The position numbers and the translations under genes were made by a program. The notes under the pieces are model-generated. The model was given only the letters and a program-made list of their open reading frames with translations, had not been told where the DNA came from and ran no database searches. Shown in pieces: positions 25,811 through 34,311 of a stretch of 64,000 nt of DNA; position 1 is the first letter of the stretch; the number at the start of each line of letters is the position of its first letter. Source of the DNA: Pseudomonadota bacterium (GTDB lineage: Bacteria; Pseudomonadota; Alphaproteobacteria; Caulobacterales; Caulobacteraceae); assembly GCA_963205005.1 (NCBI GenBank), contig CAUJHW010000101.1, forward strand, positions 1 through 64,000. Direction: 5' to 3'.

Positions 25811-26311
25811 TCAGGCGGCCGCGCGGCGGATCCGGCCTTCCAGGTGCCGTTCGCAGACCACCGCCACGGTGGTCGCCAGCAGGCCCAGCATCACCGCCAG
25901 CGCGGCCTCGGCCCAGCCGGGCGCCATCACCGTGATGGTCGGCGCGGGCCGCACGTTGGAGATCCCCAGAAAGCCCGAGAACAGGATGTAGCTGGCCGCC
26001 AGGAAGCCCAGCGGCATGGCGCCCGAGCGCACGATCCTCAGCCGGCCCAGCGCCCCCGCCAGCCCCTTGGCGTCAGCCTGTCCAACCTTCGGCAGGCTGG
26101 TGGCCCAGACAGCCAGCGCCGCGACGGTCGAGATCAGAAGGATCGCGAACGCGGCCTGTACTTCCATCGAGGCGTCGCCGAACACCTTCACGATCGTCAG
26201 CCGGTCAGCCACCGGCACGACCGTGTAGCCGGGCTCCGGCTGCGCCCCTGCGGCGCCCGCCAGCGCCATCGCGCCCGTCAGAACAGAAACCCCGAAACCC
26301 TTGCGCCGCAT
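25811..26311 (-). CDS. Membrane protein co-transcribed with the BlaI-type repressor
   Basis: A 166-residue protein with a signal-like start (MRRKGFGVSVLTGAMALAGAAGAQ), then three further hydrophobic segments: about 52-70 (AAFAILLISTVAALAVWA), 98-113 (PLGFLAASYILFSGFLG) and 130-152 (AEAALAVMLGLLATTVAVVCE). The last two weakly resemble the MotA/TolQ/ExbB arrangement but the match is not convincing. Its gene is first in the operon and the repressor second, so the repressor probably controls it. Function unknown. Confidence 0.6.
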   Translation of the reverse strand: MRRKGFGVSVLTGAMALAGAAGAQPEPGYTVVPVADRLTIVKVFGDASMEVQAAFAILLISTVAALAVWATSLPKVGQADAKGLAGALGRLRIVRSGAMPLGFLAASYILFSGFLGISNVRPAPTITVMAPGWAEAALAVMLGLLATTVAVVCERHLEGRIRRAAA

Positions 26312-26330
26312 CGCAGCCTCCCAGCTGAAT

Positions 26331-26370
26331 TATTACGCGTGTAGCAATTTCAGGCTACACGCGTAATAAC
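26331..26370. promoter_or_regulatory. Perfect 16-base inverted repeat, likely BlaI-type operator
   Basis: TTATTACGCGTGTAGC (26331-26346) and its exact reverse complement (26355-26370) flank an 8-base spacer, 20 bases upstream of the membrane-protein start. Each arm itself contains TTAC-GCGT-GTAG, a dyad like known BlaI/MecI sites, so two dimers could bind. The AT-rich ends and absence of a T run argue against a terminator. Confidence 0.8.
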
Positions 26371-26393
26371 CGCTGTCAACCGCGGGCGTTCGC

Positions 26394-26654
26394 TCAGGTC
26401 CCGCGGCGGATCAGTCCGACCAGGAACAGCAGCAGGATCGCGCCCAGGGTCGCCACGATCAGGCTCGGCAGAAGACCCGAACCCAGCGTGCCGCCCAGCC
26501 CGAGGGCCGTGAACAGGAAACTGCCGAGAAAGGCGCCGACCACGCCGACGATCAGGTTCATCACCAGACCGTGGTTGCGCCGCATCACCTTTTCCGCGAT
26601 CCACCCGGCCAGGATGCCGATCAGGATTGCGCCGATAATTCCAACACCGCTCAT
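26394..26654 (-). CDS. GlsB/YeaQ/YmgE family stress membrane protein
   Basis: An 86-residue protein of the transglycosylase-associated family: GIIGAILIGILAGWIAEKVMRRNHG, then GLVMNLIVGVVGAFLGSFLF and PSLIVATLGAILLLFLVGLIRR in pieces, giving three membrane helices. Family members are induced by stress in many bacteria, and their molecular role is not settled. It is a common single gene in Caulobacterales. It lies between terminase and the BlaI operon, with the operator just downstream. Confidence 0.9.
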   Translation of the reverse strand: MSGVGIIGAILIGILAGWIAEKVMRRNHGLVMNLIVGVVGAFLGSFLFTALGLGGTLGSGLLPSLIVATLGAILLLFLVGLIRRGT

Positions 26655-26714
26655 GTGTAGTCCTCCCTTGCGGGCTACAAATGCGGCCGGTGCAGCTTGG
26701 TTGCCTCGGCGGGG

Positions 26715-26834
26715 CTAACGCACCCGCGGTCCTGACATCAGCTGGACATAGAGAACGGCCGCGATCGCGCAGCCCAGGGCGGTGAGCGGCCGATCCATCA
26801 TCAGGTCCATCAATTGCCGCAGCATGTCCGGCAT
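26715..26834 (-). CDS. Small membrane protein (39 residues)
   Basis: The frame reads MPDMLRQLMDLMMDRPLTALGCAIAAVLYV in pieces, then QLMSGPRVR. There is one membrane helix at about 17-32 after a helical polar start. CAGGAG lies eight bases upstream of the ATG, a good ribosome site. It follows the terminase region and precedes glsB in the same direction. It is real by start signal and topology only; no family recognised. Confidence 0.45.
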   Translation of the reverse strand: MPDMLRQLMDLMMDRPLTALGCAIAAVLYVQLMSGPRVR

Positions 26835-26919
26835 CCGCGGGCTCCTGCCACGGCGTTCCCTGAAAACCGTTGTGGATCAAGGCGTTTAACGGATTCTTCA
26901 GCAGAAGGATTAACGCCCC

Positions 26920-28257
26920 TCAGCCCATCCAGGACAGGCCGGCGCGGTCGGAACGGCGAGGCGCCGCCATCGCAGGCGCCGAAGCCGTCCGCCGGTTCAG
27001 CGCGAACTCGCCAAAGGCGTCTGCGCCGTGGCTCGACCGGTCATGCAGCGGCCCGCCATAGCTGTGCGTCGCCCGGCTCCAGCGCTTGCGGTATGTCCGC
27101 AGCCGCTCCAGCCCGCCGGCGCAGCGCTCTTCGTCGAACCAGCACGTGGGGATCATCAGCCGCGCGGCGTTCACCCGCTCCTCCGGGTCGGCCGGGGCGC
27201 CGACGCTGATCCGCGACAGCCCCAGCGACCCCAGGGTCTCATAGCGCGACCGCCCCGTCGCCAGCTCGCGGACCATCACGTCATGCGGCAGGTGGTGGGT
27301 CCCCCACAGGTACGGCCGCCCGGCGATCGCCTGGCGCACGATGGTGTCCAGGCCCACCCCGCTGGTCTCGTAATAGTCGATCACCCGCACCTCGCGGCCG
27401 GTCTGCTGGAAGAACCAGATCGCCGTATAGTCGTCGATGCCCAGGTCCCAGGCGGTGTCGACGCGCAGCGCCGGGTCCATCGGCACGCGCCCGATCCGCC
27501 CCTGCGCCCGCGCTTCGCCCAGACCGCTGGCATAGTAGGCGCCCGGCGCGGCGGCGTCGAAGTCGACCAGGTATTCCGAGGCGAAGCGGGCCTGCGCCTC
27601 TTCCTCCGAGCCCAGCTCGGCGATCATCTCCCGGCGCTCCCGCTCCAGCTGTTCGGGCGTGAACACCCCGGTGTCGGTGGCCGGGGCGCGCAGGGTGAAC
27701 CACTCCGGGTCCGTCTGCCGGCTCTCGAAGGCCCGCGTGGCGTGATTGCGCCCGCGAGGGGTCCACAGGAACAGCGCCCAACCGTCGTTCTCCAGCAGGA
27801 TCGGCCGGATGAAGGTCCACGAATCGGGCCGCGCCAGCGACCACTCCGAGAACACCACGCCCGCAACCGAGGCGCCCACCAGGCTGTCGTGGTTGTCCGA
27901 ACCCAGAACCTGCCAGGTCGAGCCGTTGCCGAAGGTCACCTTCATCTCGCTGTCGTTGAACCGGGGCTTGAGGGCGGGATGAAAGGCCTCCTCGATCCGC
28001 CGCTTGCCCGTGTGCGGGTTGATCGCGTCCCAGATCGCCTTTCGCCCCTGCGAGGCCTCGGGCAGCAGGTGCCAGTAGCCGCCGGGCCGCGCGTTGGCCG
28101 CCCACGCCGCCCAGTGCAGCGCCACCTCGTCCTTACCCCAGCGCCGGTGCGCGGCTACGTCGGCGCGTTTGACGCCCTCGCAAAGCGCATCCCAAAGGTC
28201 GTCCTGGTGCAGTCGGGGCTTCCACGTCGCCGGCAGGATCAGTTCCTTCTCGCTCAT
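26920..28257 (-). CDS. Phage terminase large subunit
   Basis: A 445-residue packaging motor. The ATPase has an adapted Walker A at about 37-45 (HRRWGKDEV) and a Walker B in SVAGVVFSEWSL; the GxGxN and DNHDSLVGAS runs lie between them. The nuclease half begins near VDTAWDLGIDDYTAIWFF, with a metal-binding aspartate, and its last acidic residue is in SHGADAFG. Terminase pumps DNA into the prohead and cuts it. It overlaps the small-subunit gene by ATGA, and a frame upstream of the chosen ATG lies inside that gene. Confidence 0.93.
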   Translation of the reverse strand: MSEKELILPATWKPRLHQDDLWDALCEGVKRADVAAHRRWGKDEVALHWAAWAANARPGGYWHLLPEASQGRKAIWDAINPHTGKRRIEEAFHPALKPRFNDSEMKVTFGNGSTWQVLGSDNHDSLVGASVAGVVFSEWSLARPDSWTFIRPILLENDGWALFLWTPRGRNHATRAFESRQTDPEWFTLRAPATDTGVFTPEQLERERREMIAELGSEEEAQARFASEYLVDFDAAAPGAYYASGLGEARAQGRIGRVPMDPALRVDTAWDLGIDDYTAIWFFQQTGREVRVIDYYETSGVGLDTIVRQAIAGRPYLWGTHHLPHDVMVRELATGRSRYETLGSLGLSRISVGAPADPEERVNAARLMIPTCWFDEERCAGGLERLRTYRKRWSRATHSYGGPLHDRSSHGADAFGEFALNRRTASAPAMAAPRRSDRAGLSWMG

Positions 28258-28733
28258 CGCTCGCCCTCCGGCTTGATCTCGCGGAGATAGGTCTGGCCAT
28301 CGGCGCCGACCGCCTTCTCGAAGCGCCGCACCCGGATCACCAGCCGCGTCGGCTCCGTCGGCGCGGCCTCGGCCTTCACGCCATAGCGGTGCGGGGCCGC
28401 CTTGGCCGCCGTCCACTGCAGGCCCGACAGCTTCACCCGCGCCGCGCTGGCCGTGGCGGGCGTCACCTCGCGCACCGTCGTCAGGATCTCGTCGGCGGCC
28501 ATGTCGCCCGCCGCCTCCCTCGCCATCCTGACGGCCTCGGCGAACGCCTCACGCTCCTTCATCCATTTCTGCAACGAGCTGAGCGACGGCATGTCCGGCT
28601 CGCGGCTGACCGCGCTCAGGCTGAGCCCTTCGGACATCAGCCCGGCGATCCGCTCCAGCAGGGGCCTGCTGTAAGGCACATAGGGCTTGCGCTGCGACTT
28701 GGCGCGCGAGGGCGCCCTTGGCGTCTTCGCCAT
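28254..28733 (-). CDS. Phage terminase small subunit
   Basis: A 159-residue protein. An N-terminal helix-turn-helix (LLERIAGLMSEGLSLSAVSREP, then MPSLSSLQKWMKE) is followed by a helical oligomer region (FAEAVRMAREAAGDMAADEI) and a strand-rich end. This is the design of small terminases, which recognise the packaging site and load the large subunit. It is the first gene of the phage-like run. Its identity is supported by the terL overlap. Confidence 0.88.
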   Translation of the reverse strand: MAKTPRAPSRAKSQRKPYVPYSRPLLERIAGLMSEGLSLSAVSREPDMPSLSSLQKWMKEREAFAEAVRMAREAAGDMAADEILTTVREVTPATASAARVKLSGLQWTAAKAAPHRYGVKAEAAPTEPTRLVIRVRRFEKAVGADGQTYLREIKPEGER

Positions 28734-28868
28734 GGGAAATCTCCTTGCTTGAGATCGTGGAAAGGGCGCGCCGCCCCGGGTCGGGTGGGTGAACGCCGGA
28801 TGAACTTCGCGCGTTGTGTCTGTTCAGCGAGGGACGCGCAGACTGTGGGTCACTGAAGGAGTAACCCC

Positions 28869-29324
28869 ATGAACAAGGCCATCATCGCAATCGCCGCCGC
28901 CACCATGACCCTCTCCGGGACCCTGGCGACCGCCCAGCCCTACGGCCGCGCCTATGGCCACGAACGCGGCTATGAGCGCCAGTATCGCGACAGCGACCGC
29001 GACGGCCGCTCCGATGCCCGCGAATGGAACCGCGACCGCGACCGTGACGGCCGTCCCGACCAGTACGACCGCTACGACAACCGCCGCGGCGGCTATGGCT
29101 ACGCCCCGTCGTACCGCAGCCATCGCAGCGCCTGGCGCGAGGGCCAGCGCTATCCGTACTACGGCCGCAGCGGCTATGTGATCTCCGACTACCGGGCCTA
29201 CCGCCTGCCGCCGCCGCGTCCCGGCTACCGCTACTATCGCGGCGACAACGGCGATGTGGTCATGGTCGCAATCGCCAGCGGTCTGATCGGCGCCATCATC
29301 GGCAACGCCCTCAGCGACCGCTAG
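28869..29324 (+). CDS. RcnB family periplasmic protein
   Basis: A 151-residue protein with a signal peptide (MNKAIIAIAAATMTLSGTLATA), then a low-complexity region of Arg/Asp/Tyr (RDSDRDGRSDARE), and a C-terminal RcnB-like domain: WREGQRYPYYGRSGYVISDYRAYRLPPP in pieces, then VMVAIASGLIGAIIGN. RcnB of E. coli is a periplasmic protein for nickel/cobalt balance, but alphaproteobacterial members have no shown role. GAAGGAG lies right upstream of the ATG. The Asp/Arg run resembles EF-hand-like calcium loops. Confidence 0.88.
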   Translation: MNKAIIAIAAATMTLSGTLATAQPYGRAYGHERGYERQYRDSDRDGRSDAREWNRDRDRDGRPDQYDRYDNRRGGYGYAPSYRSHRSAWREGQRYPYYGRSGYVISDYRAYRLPPPRPGYRYYRGDNGDVVMVAIASGLIGAIIGNALSDR

Positions 29325-29395
29325 GACCCAGCCCTCTGAACGTCATGGTCGGGCTTGTCCCGGCCATGACGCCCCGGGGGAAGGTGGGCAACCTC

Positions 29396-31921
29396 CTACC
29401 CGTCGATGATCTCGCGCACCCGCGCGGCCAGGGCCGACATGGCGAAGGGCTTGGTGATCACCTGCATGCCCGGGTCCAGGTGGCCGTTTCCGACCACCGC
29501 GTTCTCCGCATAGCCGGTGATGAACAGCACCTTCAGGTCCGGCCGCGGAATCCTCGCGGCGTCCGCCACCTGCCGGCCGTTCATCCCGCCCGGCAGCCCG
29601 ACGTCCGAGATCAGCAGGTCGATCCGGCTGTCCCCCTGCAGGATGTTCAGGCCCGAGGGCCCGTCCGGCGCGGTGATCACCCGGTAACCCGCCTCCTCCA
29701 GCACCTCGACGATCAGGTTGCGCACCGTCACCTCGTCGTCGATCACCAGCACCGTCTCGCCGTGGCCGGCCTCCAGGCGATCCTCCGCCGCCGGCGAGGT
29801 CTCCGCGGTCTCCAGCGGCCCCAGGAAGCGCGGCAGGTACAGGCACATGGTCGTCCCCTGCCCCACCTCGGAATAGATCCGCACCTGGCCGCCCGACTGA
29901 CGCACGAAGCCGTGCACCATCGACAGCCCTAGCCCCGTGCCCTGCCCCAGAGGCTTGGTGGTGTAGAACGGGTCGAACGCGCGGGCGGCCACCTCGGCGT
30001 CCATGCCGATGCCGGTGTCGCTCACGCAGACCGAGATGTACTGGCCCGGCGCCAGCTCGCGCTCGGCCGCCGCGCGGGCGTCGAGCCATTTGTTGGCGGT
30101 CTCGATGATGATCCGCCCGCCCTCGGGCATGGCGTCGCGGGCGTTGATCGCCAGGTTCAGCAGCGAATTCTCCAGCTGCAGCGCGTCCACCCGCGTCAGC
30201 CACAGTCCGCCCGCGCCCACCACCTCCACCGCCACCGCCGGTCCCACGGTGCGGCGGATCAGGTCCTCCATGCCGGCGATCAGCCGGTTGGTGTCAGTGG
30301 GCCGGGGGTCCAGGGTCTGGCGCCGCGCGAACGCCAGAAGCCTCTGGGTCAGGGCCGCGGCCCGGCGGGTCGAGGTCTGCGCCATCTCGATATAGCGGTC
30401 CACGTCCTCGGGCCGCCGTTCGCTAAGCCGCTTGGCCAGCATCTCCAGGCTGCCGGAGATTCCGGCCAGCAGGTTGTTGAAGTCATGGGCGATGCCGCCG
30501 GTCAGCTGGCCCACCGCCTCCATCTTCTGGGCCTGGCGCAGGGCATCGTGGGCCCGTTCCAGCTCGACCTCCGCCGCCTTTTCGTCGGTGATGTCGCGGC
30601 CCGTGCAATAGATCAGCCCATCTTCCGGCACCCCCACCCACGAGATCCAGCGATACGCGCCGTCCTTGCAGCGAAAGCGGTTTTCGAATTCCAGCAGCGG
30701 CTGGCTGCCCACCGGCTGGTCGAAACCCTTGCGCGTCGGCTCCCGGTCGTCGGGATGCAGCAGGTCGAAGATCGACGTCCGCGCCACCTCCGCCTCGCTC
30801 CAGCCCAGGATCTTCTGCCAGGCCGGGTTCGAGGTGCGGAAGTAGCCCTCGGGATCCAGCGCGCCCATCAGGTCGGGGCTGAGGCGCCAGCTCATCCCGC
30901 GGGCCTGGGTCCGCTCCAGCACCTGCCGCTCCAGGTCGGCGTTCAGCTCCAGCAGCCGAGCCTCGCTCTCGCGCAGCGCCCGGGTGGCCCGCGCCGCCTC
31001 GGTCACCTCGTAGCCGCCGATGAAGATGCCGCTGACGGCGCCCTTCTCGTCGCGGATCGGCTCGAACACGAAGTCCACGTACTGCGGCTCGGCGTCGCCC
31101 AGCAGCCGCACCTCCATGCCGCGCAGCGCCACGCCCTCGCCGCGCGTCCACACCTGGTCCAGCAGCGACCCGAACGGCTGGTCCTCCAGGTCGGCGAACA
31201 CCTCGCGGAAGGGCCGCCCGACGATGTCCGCCCGCCGGGCGATGGCCACGTAGGCCTCGTTCACATACTCATGCACATGGTCAGGGCCGCGGACGATGCC
31301 GATGAAGCCCGGCATGTGCCGCAGCATCTCCCGGTGGCGGGCCTGTTCGGCCGCGATCCGCCGGTCGGCCAGCACCCGCTCGGTGGTCTCCACCACGATG
31401 GCGATCACACCGGCCGGCGCACCCGCCTCGTCGATCACCGGCGAATAGTCCAGGTTCATCCAGACCTGCTCGGCCTCGCCGGTCCGGTACAGCGTCAGCT
31501 CCTGGTCGCGGAACGCCAGCGTCCCCCCGGCCAGGCCCACGGCCATCACATGGGCGTTGAAGTCCGCCGCCTCGGGCCAGCCTTCCAGCACCTTCGACCC
31601 CAGCAGCCGTGGGTGCGCCTTGGCCGCGAACACCGAGTAGGCGTCGTTGTAGATCATCTTGCCTTCGGGGCCCCACAACAGGACCATCGGCACCGGCGAC
31701 CGCAGCAGGAACCCCACGATCGTCCTCAGGCTCTCCGGCCACCCGGAAATCGGCCCGACCGCCGTCGCCGCCCAGTCGAACGCCGCGATCCGCGCCGCCA
31801 TCTCCCCGGGCCCGCTCAGGAACGCCGGCCGGTCCGGCTCAGATGTCTGGAAATCCTTCAGTGTCCCGCCCCAAGCGCACGCCGCCCCAGTGACAACGCA
31901 CCACGCTTCGAAAGGCTTCAC
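29396..31921 (-). CDS. Hybrid histidine kinase with PAS domains and a receiver
   Basis: A protein of up to 841 residues. PAS or PAS-like domains fill about 60-180, 195-320 and 350-450 ([21 protein letters not shown] at the end of the last). The kinase core starts with [14 protein letters not shown] (the phospho-His H-box), then ATP-lid runs [20 protein letters not shown] and [10 protein letters not shown]. The receiver near the end has [14 protein letters not shown] with the acceptor Asp. No membrane segment is visible, so it senses a cytosolic or soluble cue. The GTG start is uncertain; a strong promoter lies about 130 bases upstream. Confidence 0.9.
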   Translation of the reverse strand: MKPFEAWCVVTGAACAWGGTLKDFQTSEPDRPAFLSGPGEMAARIAAFDWAATAVGPISGWPESLRTIVGFLLRSPVPMVLLWGPEGKMIYNDAYSVFAAKAHPRLLGSKVLEGWPEAADFNAHVMAVGLAGGTLAFRDQELTLYRTGEAEQVWMNLDYSPVIDEAGAPAGVIAIVVETTERVLADRRIAAEQARHREMLRHMPGFIGIVRGPDHVHEYVNEAYVAIARRADIVGRPFREVFADLEDQPFGSLLDQVWTRGEGVALRGMEVRLLGDAEPQYVDFVFEPIRDEKGAVSGIFIGGYEVTEAARATRALRESEARLLELNADLERQVLERTQARGMSWRLSPDLMGALDPEGYFRTSNPAWQKILGWSEAEVARTSIFDLLHPDDREPTRKGFDQPVGSQPLLEFENRFRCKDGAYRWISWVGVPEDGLIYCTGRDITDEKAAEVELERAHDALRQAQKMEAVGQLTGGIAHDFNNLLAGISGSLEMLAKRLSERRPEDVDRYIEMAQTSTRRAAALTQRLLAFARRQTLDPRPTDTNRLIAGMEDLIRRTVGPAVAVEVVGAGGLWLTRVDALQLENSLLNLAINARDAMPEGGRIIIETANKWLDARAAAERELAPGQYISVCVSDTGIGMDAEVAARAFDPFYTTKPLGQGTGLGLSMVHGFVRQSGGQVRIYSEVGQGTTMCLYLPRFLGPLETAETSPAAEDRLEAGHGETVLVIDDEVTVRNLIVEVLEEAGYRVITAPDGPSGLNILQGDSRIDLLISDVGLPGGMNGRQVADAARIPRPDLKVLFITGYAENAVVGNGHLDPGMQVITKPFAMSALAARVREIIDG

Positions 31922-32052
31922 AACGCCCGCCAGTGACGCAGGCCCAATTCAGACCCCGAAACAGCCGCACGGCACAACAATGTCCGAAACGGCCCGAACG
32001 GCCCGGCGCTGCGCCACGCTCAACTGCAGGCGGACGTCTCAACGCTGCCAAA

Positions 32053-32098
32053 ATCCTAGCGAATTCCCGCGCAAGTGTCAAGACAAAACGTGAACATC
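32053..32098 (-). promoter_or_regulatory. Housekeeping promoter before the hybrid kinase, twin of the portal promoter
   Basis: Minus strand: TTGACA (32076-32081), a 17-base spacer, then GCTAGGAT, close to the Caulobacter sigma-73 consensus. Together with an upstream GATGTTCACGTTTTGT it matches the box before the portal gene at 38 of 43 positions. Confidence 0.75.
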
Positions 32099-32113
32099 GC
32101 AACGCGTACCCCG

Positions 32114-32140
32114 CTCATCCCGGCGAATGCCGGGACCCAG
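32114..32140 (+). repeat. REP-like palindromic repeat, copy 1
   Basis: CTCATCCCGGCGAATGCCGGGACCCAG, in two pieces CTCATCCCGGCGAAT and GCCGGGACCCAG, holds a CCCGGC-GAAT-GCCGGG hairpin. It is the common extragenic palindrome of this bacterial group. The second copy lies inverted 68 bases on. Confidence 0.85.
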
Positions 32141-32208
32141 TTCTCAAAGGTGGAAAGCGGATTGGAGACACCCGGCACTCCCAGAACCCGCTTCCCGCGC
32201 CACGCCAT

Positions 32209-32235
32209 CTGGGTCCCGGCATTCGCCGGGACGAG
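32209..32235 (-). repeat. REP-like palindromic repeat, copy 2, inverted
   Basis: The reverse complement matches copy 1 at 26 of 27 positions. The two copies face each other as an inverted pair (REPIN-like). The pair sits at the broken edge of an amidohydrolase remnant. Confidence 0.85.
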
Positions 32236-32344
32236 CGGCATCGAGTTCAGCCCCTCTCGGCATCCAATCGGGGTGCGCTTTCCCCGCAGCGACAAGCGCC
32301 TCGCGGTAGAAATCGGTAACAAAATGCGCGTGAACATCGATCCA
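32236..32344 (-). pseudogene. Remnant of an amidohydrolase-family gene
   Basis: Minus-strand frame WIDVHAHFVTDFYREAL followed by VAAGKAHPDWMPRGAELDA, about 36 residues. IDVHAHF is the metal-binding start of amidohydrolase-2 or decarboxylase-like enzymes, and 'AAGKAHPDGMP' is a family phrase. The start codon is missing and the frame runs straight into a REP-like repeat, with no later part of the enzyme downstream. So most of the gene has been lost; 31922-32446 is otherwise non-coding. Confidence 0.7.
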
Positions 32345-32446
32345 CGACGCGCTTCTGGACCGTCCCGGCGCCGGCGGATGTCGACGATGCAACGCCGGGC
32401 GCCGCTCCGGTCAGGGTCATCGTGCGTCGTCGGGTCATAGCAGACC

Positions 32447-32977
32447 TCAACGGCCGGACAGGTATGCAGCGATGCGTGTCGCCGCCTGAACCGGATCAAA
32501 AGCGTTGGTGTCGATCGACAGCTCCGCGGCAGGCATCTGCGCCATACTCGCGTCGAAACTGTCGCGGAGGTCGCGCAGTAGTTCGAGGGACGTAAGCTTC
32601 CCAAACTCGGAACGACTGGCATTGCCGATCCGCCGCTCCTGCTCCTCGCGCGAGACCGTGAGAGCAACGAACACCACAGTGCCGCCGAACGGCTCGATTG
32701 CCGCGGCCACGCGCTCGGGAAAGCCGGCCTTCACCGTCGCCTCGGGCGCAAAGGTGAAGATGAGAGACTGTCCGGCTCGCGCCGCCTCCGCGAAGGCCTG
32801 AAGCCAGAAACTCTCGCGCAGGCGGATGAACGGTTCCGAGCCGAAGGGAAACACCGCGCCCACGGCGTCAACGACGAGATGGTTATGGAACAAGGGCAAC
32901 TTTGTAAGCTTGGCGAGCTCCCGGCAAACCGTGAGCTTGCCCGCTGCAGCGGGTCCATAGACGAAAATGATCTTCAT
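32447..32977 (-). CDS. P-loop kinase-like protein (adenylylsulfate/shikimate kinase-type fold)
   Basis: A 176-residue cytoplasmic protein with a Walker A at residues 8-16 (GPAAAGKLTV) right after a beta strand, and the following FHNHLVVDAVGA and ERRIGNASRSEFGKL, where an arginine-rich lid may sit. This is the pattern of small nucleoside or sugar kinases and related AAA-like proteins with no clear substrate. It is slightly less GC-rich than its neighbours. No operon partner; the substrate is unknown. Confidence 0.7.
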   Translation of the reverse strand: MKIIFVYGPAAAGKLTVCRELAKLTKLPLFHNHLVVDAVGAVFPFGSEPFIRLRESFWLQAFAEAARAGQSLIFTFAPEATVKAGFPERVAAAIEPFGGTVVFVALTVSREEQERRIGNASRSEFGKLTSLELLRDLRDSFDASMAQMPAAELSIDTNAFDPVQAATRIAAYLSGR

Positions 32978-33057
32978 GCGGCGAAGCTACCCAGCTGAGG
33001 GTCCGGTTCACTCACCTCGAACCTGCAGAATGTCCGCTCCCATGCAGAACCCGGTCC

Positions 33058-33465
33058 CTAGTCGACCCGGGCCTCCGCATAGCCGCTCAGCACCTCGACG
33101 CCGTTCTGGTTGACCGTCTTGACGTCGAACTTGGCGATGCCGCCGCCCACTTCGGTGACCGTGGCGGTGGAGTCCAGGGTGTCGCCCGGCCAGACCTGGC
33201 TGGTGAAGCGCACGCCGTACTTGGTCAGCCGCGCGTCGCCGACATAGTCGGTCAGCATCTTGCCGGTCATGCCCATGGTCAGCATGCCGTGGGCGAAGAC
33301 CGAGGGATATCCCGCCACCTGGGTGGTGAAGATCTCGTCGGTGTGCAGCGGATTGTAGTCACCGGACGCGCCCGCGTACTGGACGATCTGGGTGCGCTTC
33401 AGGTCCTCGACCAAACGGGCGGTATGGACGTCGCCGACCTTAAGGTCGCTGGCTTTCAAGGGCAT
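33058..33465 (-). CDS. MaoC-like (R)-hydratase/dehydratase
   Basis: A 135-residue hot-dog fold protein. The hydratase motif can be read in YAGASGDYNPLHTDEIF (Asp and His of the R-hydratase site), followed by FAHGMLTMGMTGKM. It probably acts on a CoA-bound enoyl or hydroxyacyl substrate. The Met at 33465 fits the family start. It follows a FAS1-like dehydratase gene by ten bases; in many bacteria such pairs form a two-subunit enzyme for fatty-acid-type or side-chain breakdown. Confidence 0.88.
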   Translation of the reverse strand: MPLKASDLKVGDVHTARLVEDLKRTQIVQYAGASGDYNPLHTDEIFTTQVAGYPSVFAHGMLTMGMTGKMLTDYVGDARLTKYGVRFTSQVWPGDTLDSTATVTEVGGGIAKFDVKTVNQNGVEVLSGYAEARVD

Positions 33466-33475
33466 GGTGCTCTCC

Positions 33476-33997
33476 TCAGGCCTTCGCCGGGGCGGGTTGT
33501 TCGACGGGGCGTTCGGTGCGCACGCCCACGCCGCGGGCGGTGACGACAAGTTCGCCGTTCTGGTCGCGGTATTCCGTGACGCTCTCGGAAAACACCAGCT
33601 TGCCAGAGCGCTTGCCTTCCTTTTCCCAGGTCTTGCCGGGGAAGGTCGTGGCGGTCAGCACGTCACCGGCGCGGACGGCGCGGTGGTACTCATAGTGCTG
33701 CTCGGCGTGCAGGCCGCCCCCGCCACCGCCGCCTCCCCCGCCGCCGCCGCCGGGCGCGCGGGTGATGCCGGTGGGGTTCTTGCCGGAGCCGAACCAGGGC
33801 TGGCCGATCTTCGGCCGCAGGAAATAGTCGGGGTCGAACTGGGCCGACGACTGCACGAAGGTGGGCGGGGCGATGATGCCGCCGGCCTCGGTCTTCTTCG
33901 CGGCCTCCTCGTCGGAATAGACCGGGTTATCGTCGCCGACGGATCTGGCGAACATCAGGATGTGGCTGGCTTCCACCGGAAATCTCTTGGCGGCCAT
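33476..33997 (-). CDS. FAS1-like/MaoC N-terminal type dehydratase with a 13-glycine tract
   Basis: A 173-residue hot-dog protein. The start KRFPVEASHILMFARSVGDDNPVYSDEEAA and the later LHAEQHYEYHRAVRAGDVL in pieces are typical of the FAS1-like dehydratase domain. A run of 13 glycines (residues 83-95) lies in the loop between them, encoded by GGN repeats at 33713-33751. It lies upstream of the MaoC gene with the same direction and probably forms a heterodimer with its product. The tract may vary in length. Confidence 0.85.
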   Translation of the reverse strand: MAAKRFPVEASHILMFARSVGDDNPVYSDEEAAKKTEAGGIIAPPTFVQSSAQFDPDYFLRPKIGQPWFGSGKNPTGITRAPGGGGGGGGGGGGGLHAEQHYEYHRAVRAGDVLTATTFPGKTWEKEGKRSGKLVFSESVTEYRDQNGELVVTARGVGVRTERPVEQPAPAKA

Positions 33998-34311
33998 GGC
34001 GTTCCTCTCGTCTTGCGACCTCGTTGCCCGAGGCTTCGCCCTAACTGAGCGGGTTTACGCTGGGCGCGTCAACCGGGGCGGCGGCGTTTTCGAAGGTCGG
34101 GTCCGGGTCAGTGCGGGCAGCCGCCCGCTGAGGACGCCGGACACATTGCGAGGCCTTCACCGTCCCGCCAAACGCCCGACAGGCGTAAGATGCGGGTCAC
34201 ATTCAACTTTCAATTGATCTTCACGCCCCACCCACACCCCCATTCGGGGGAGGCGGCCGCTCTTGCGGGGTGGTGAAACTGCGGTCTGTCCGTTCCAGAA
34301 GGAAGTTCCGC

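Noticed and set aside
32140..32440. A longer protein containing the IDVHAHF segment as a working gene
   Set aside because: Its second half is translated from REP-like repeats and its first part lacks a start and enzyme features, so only a remnant is supported.
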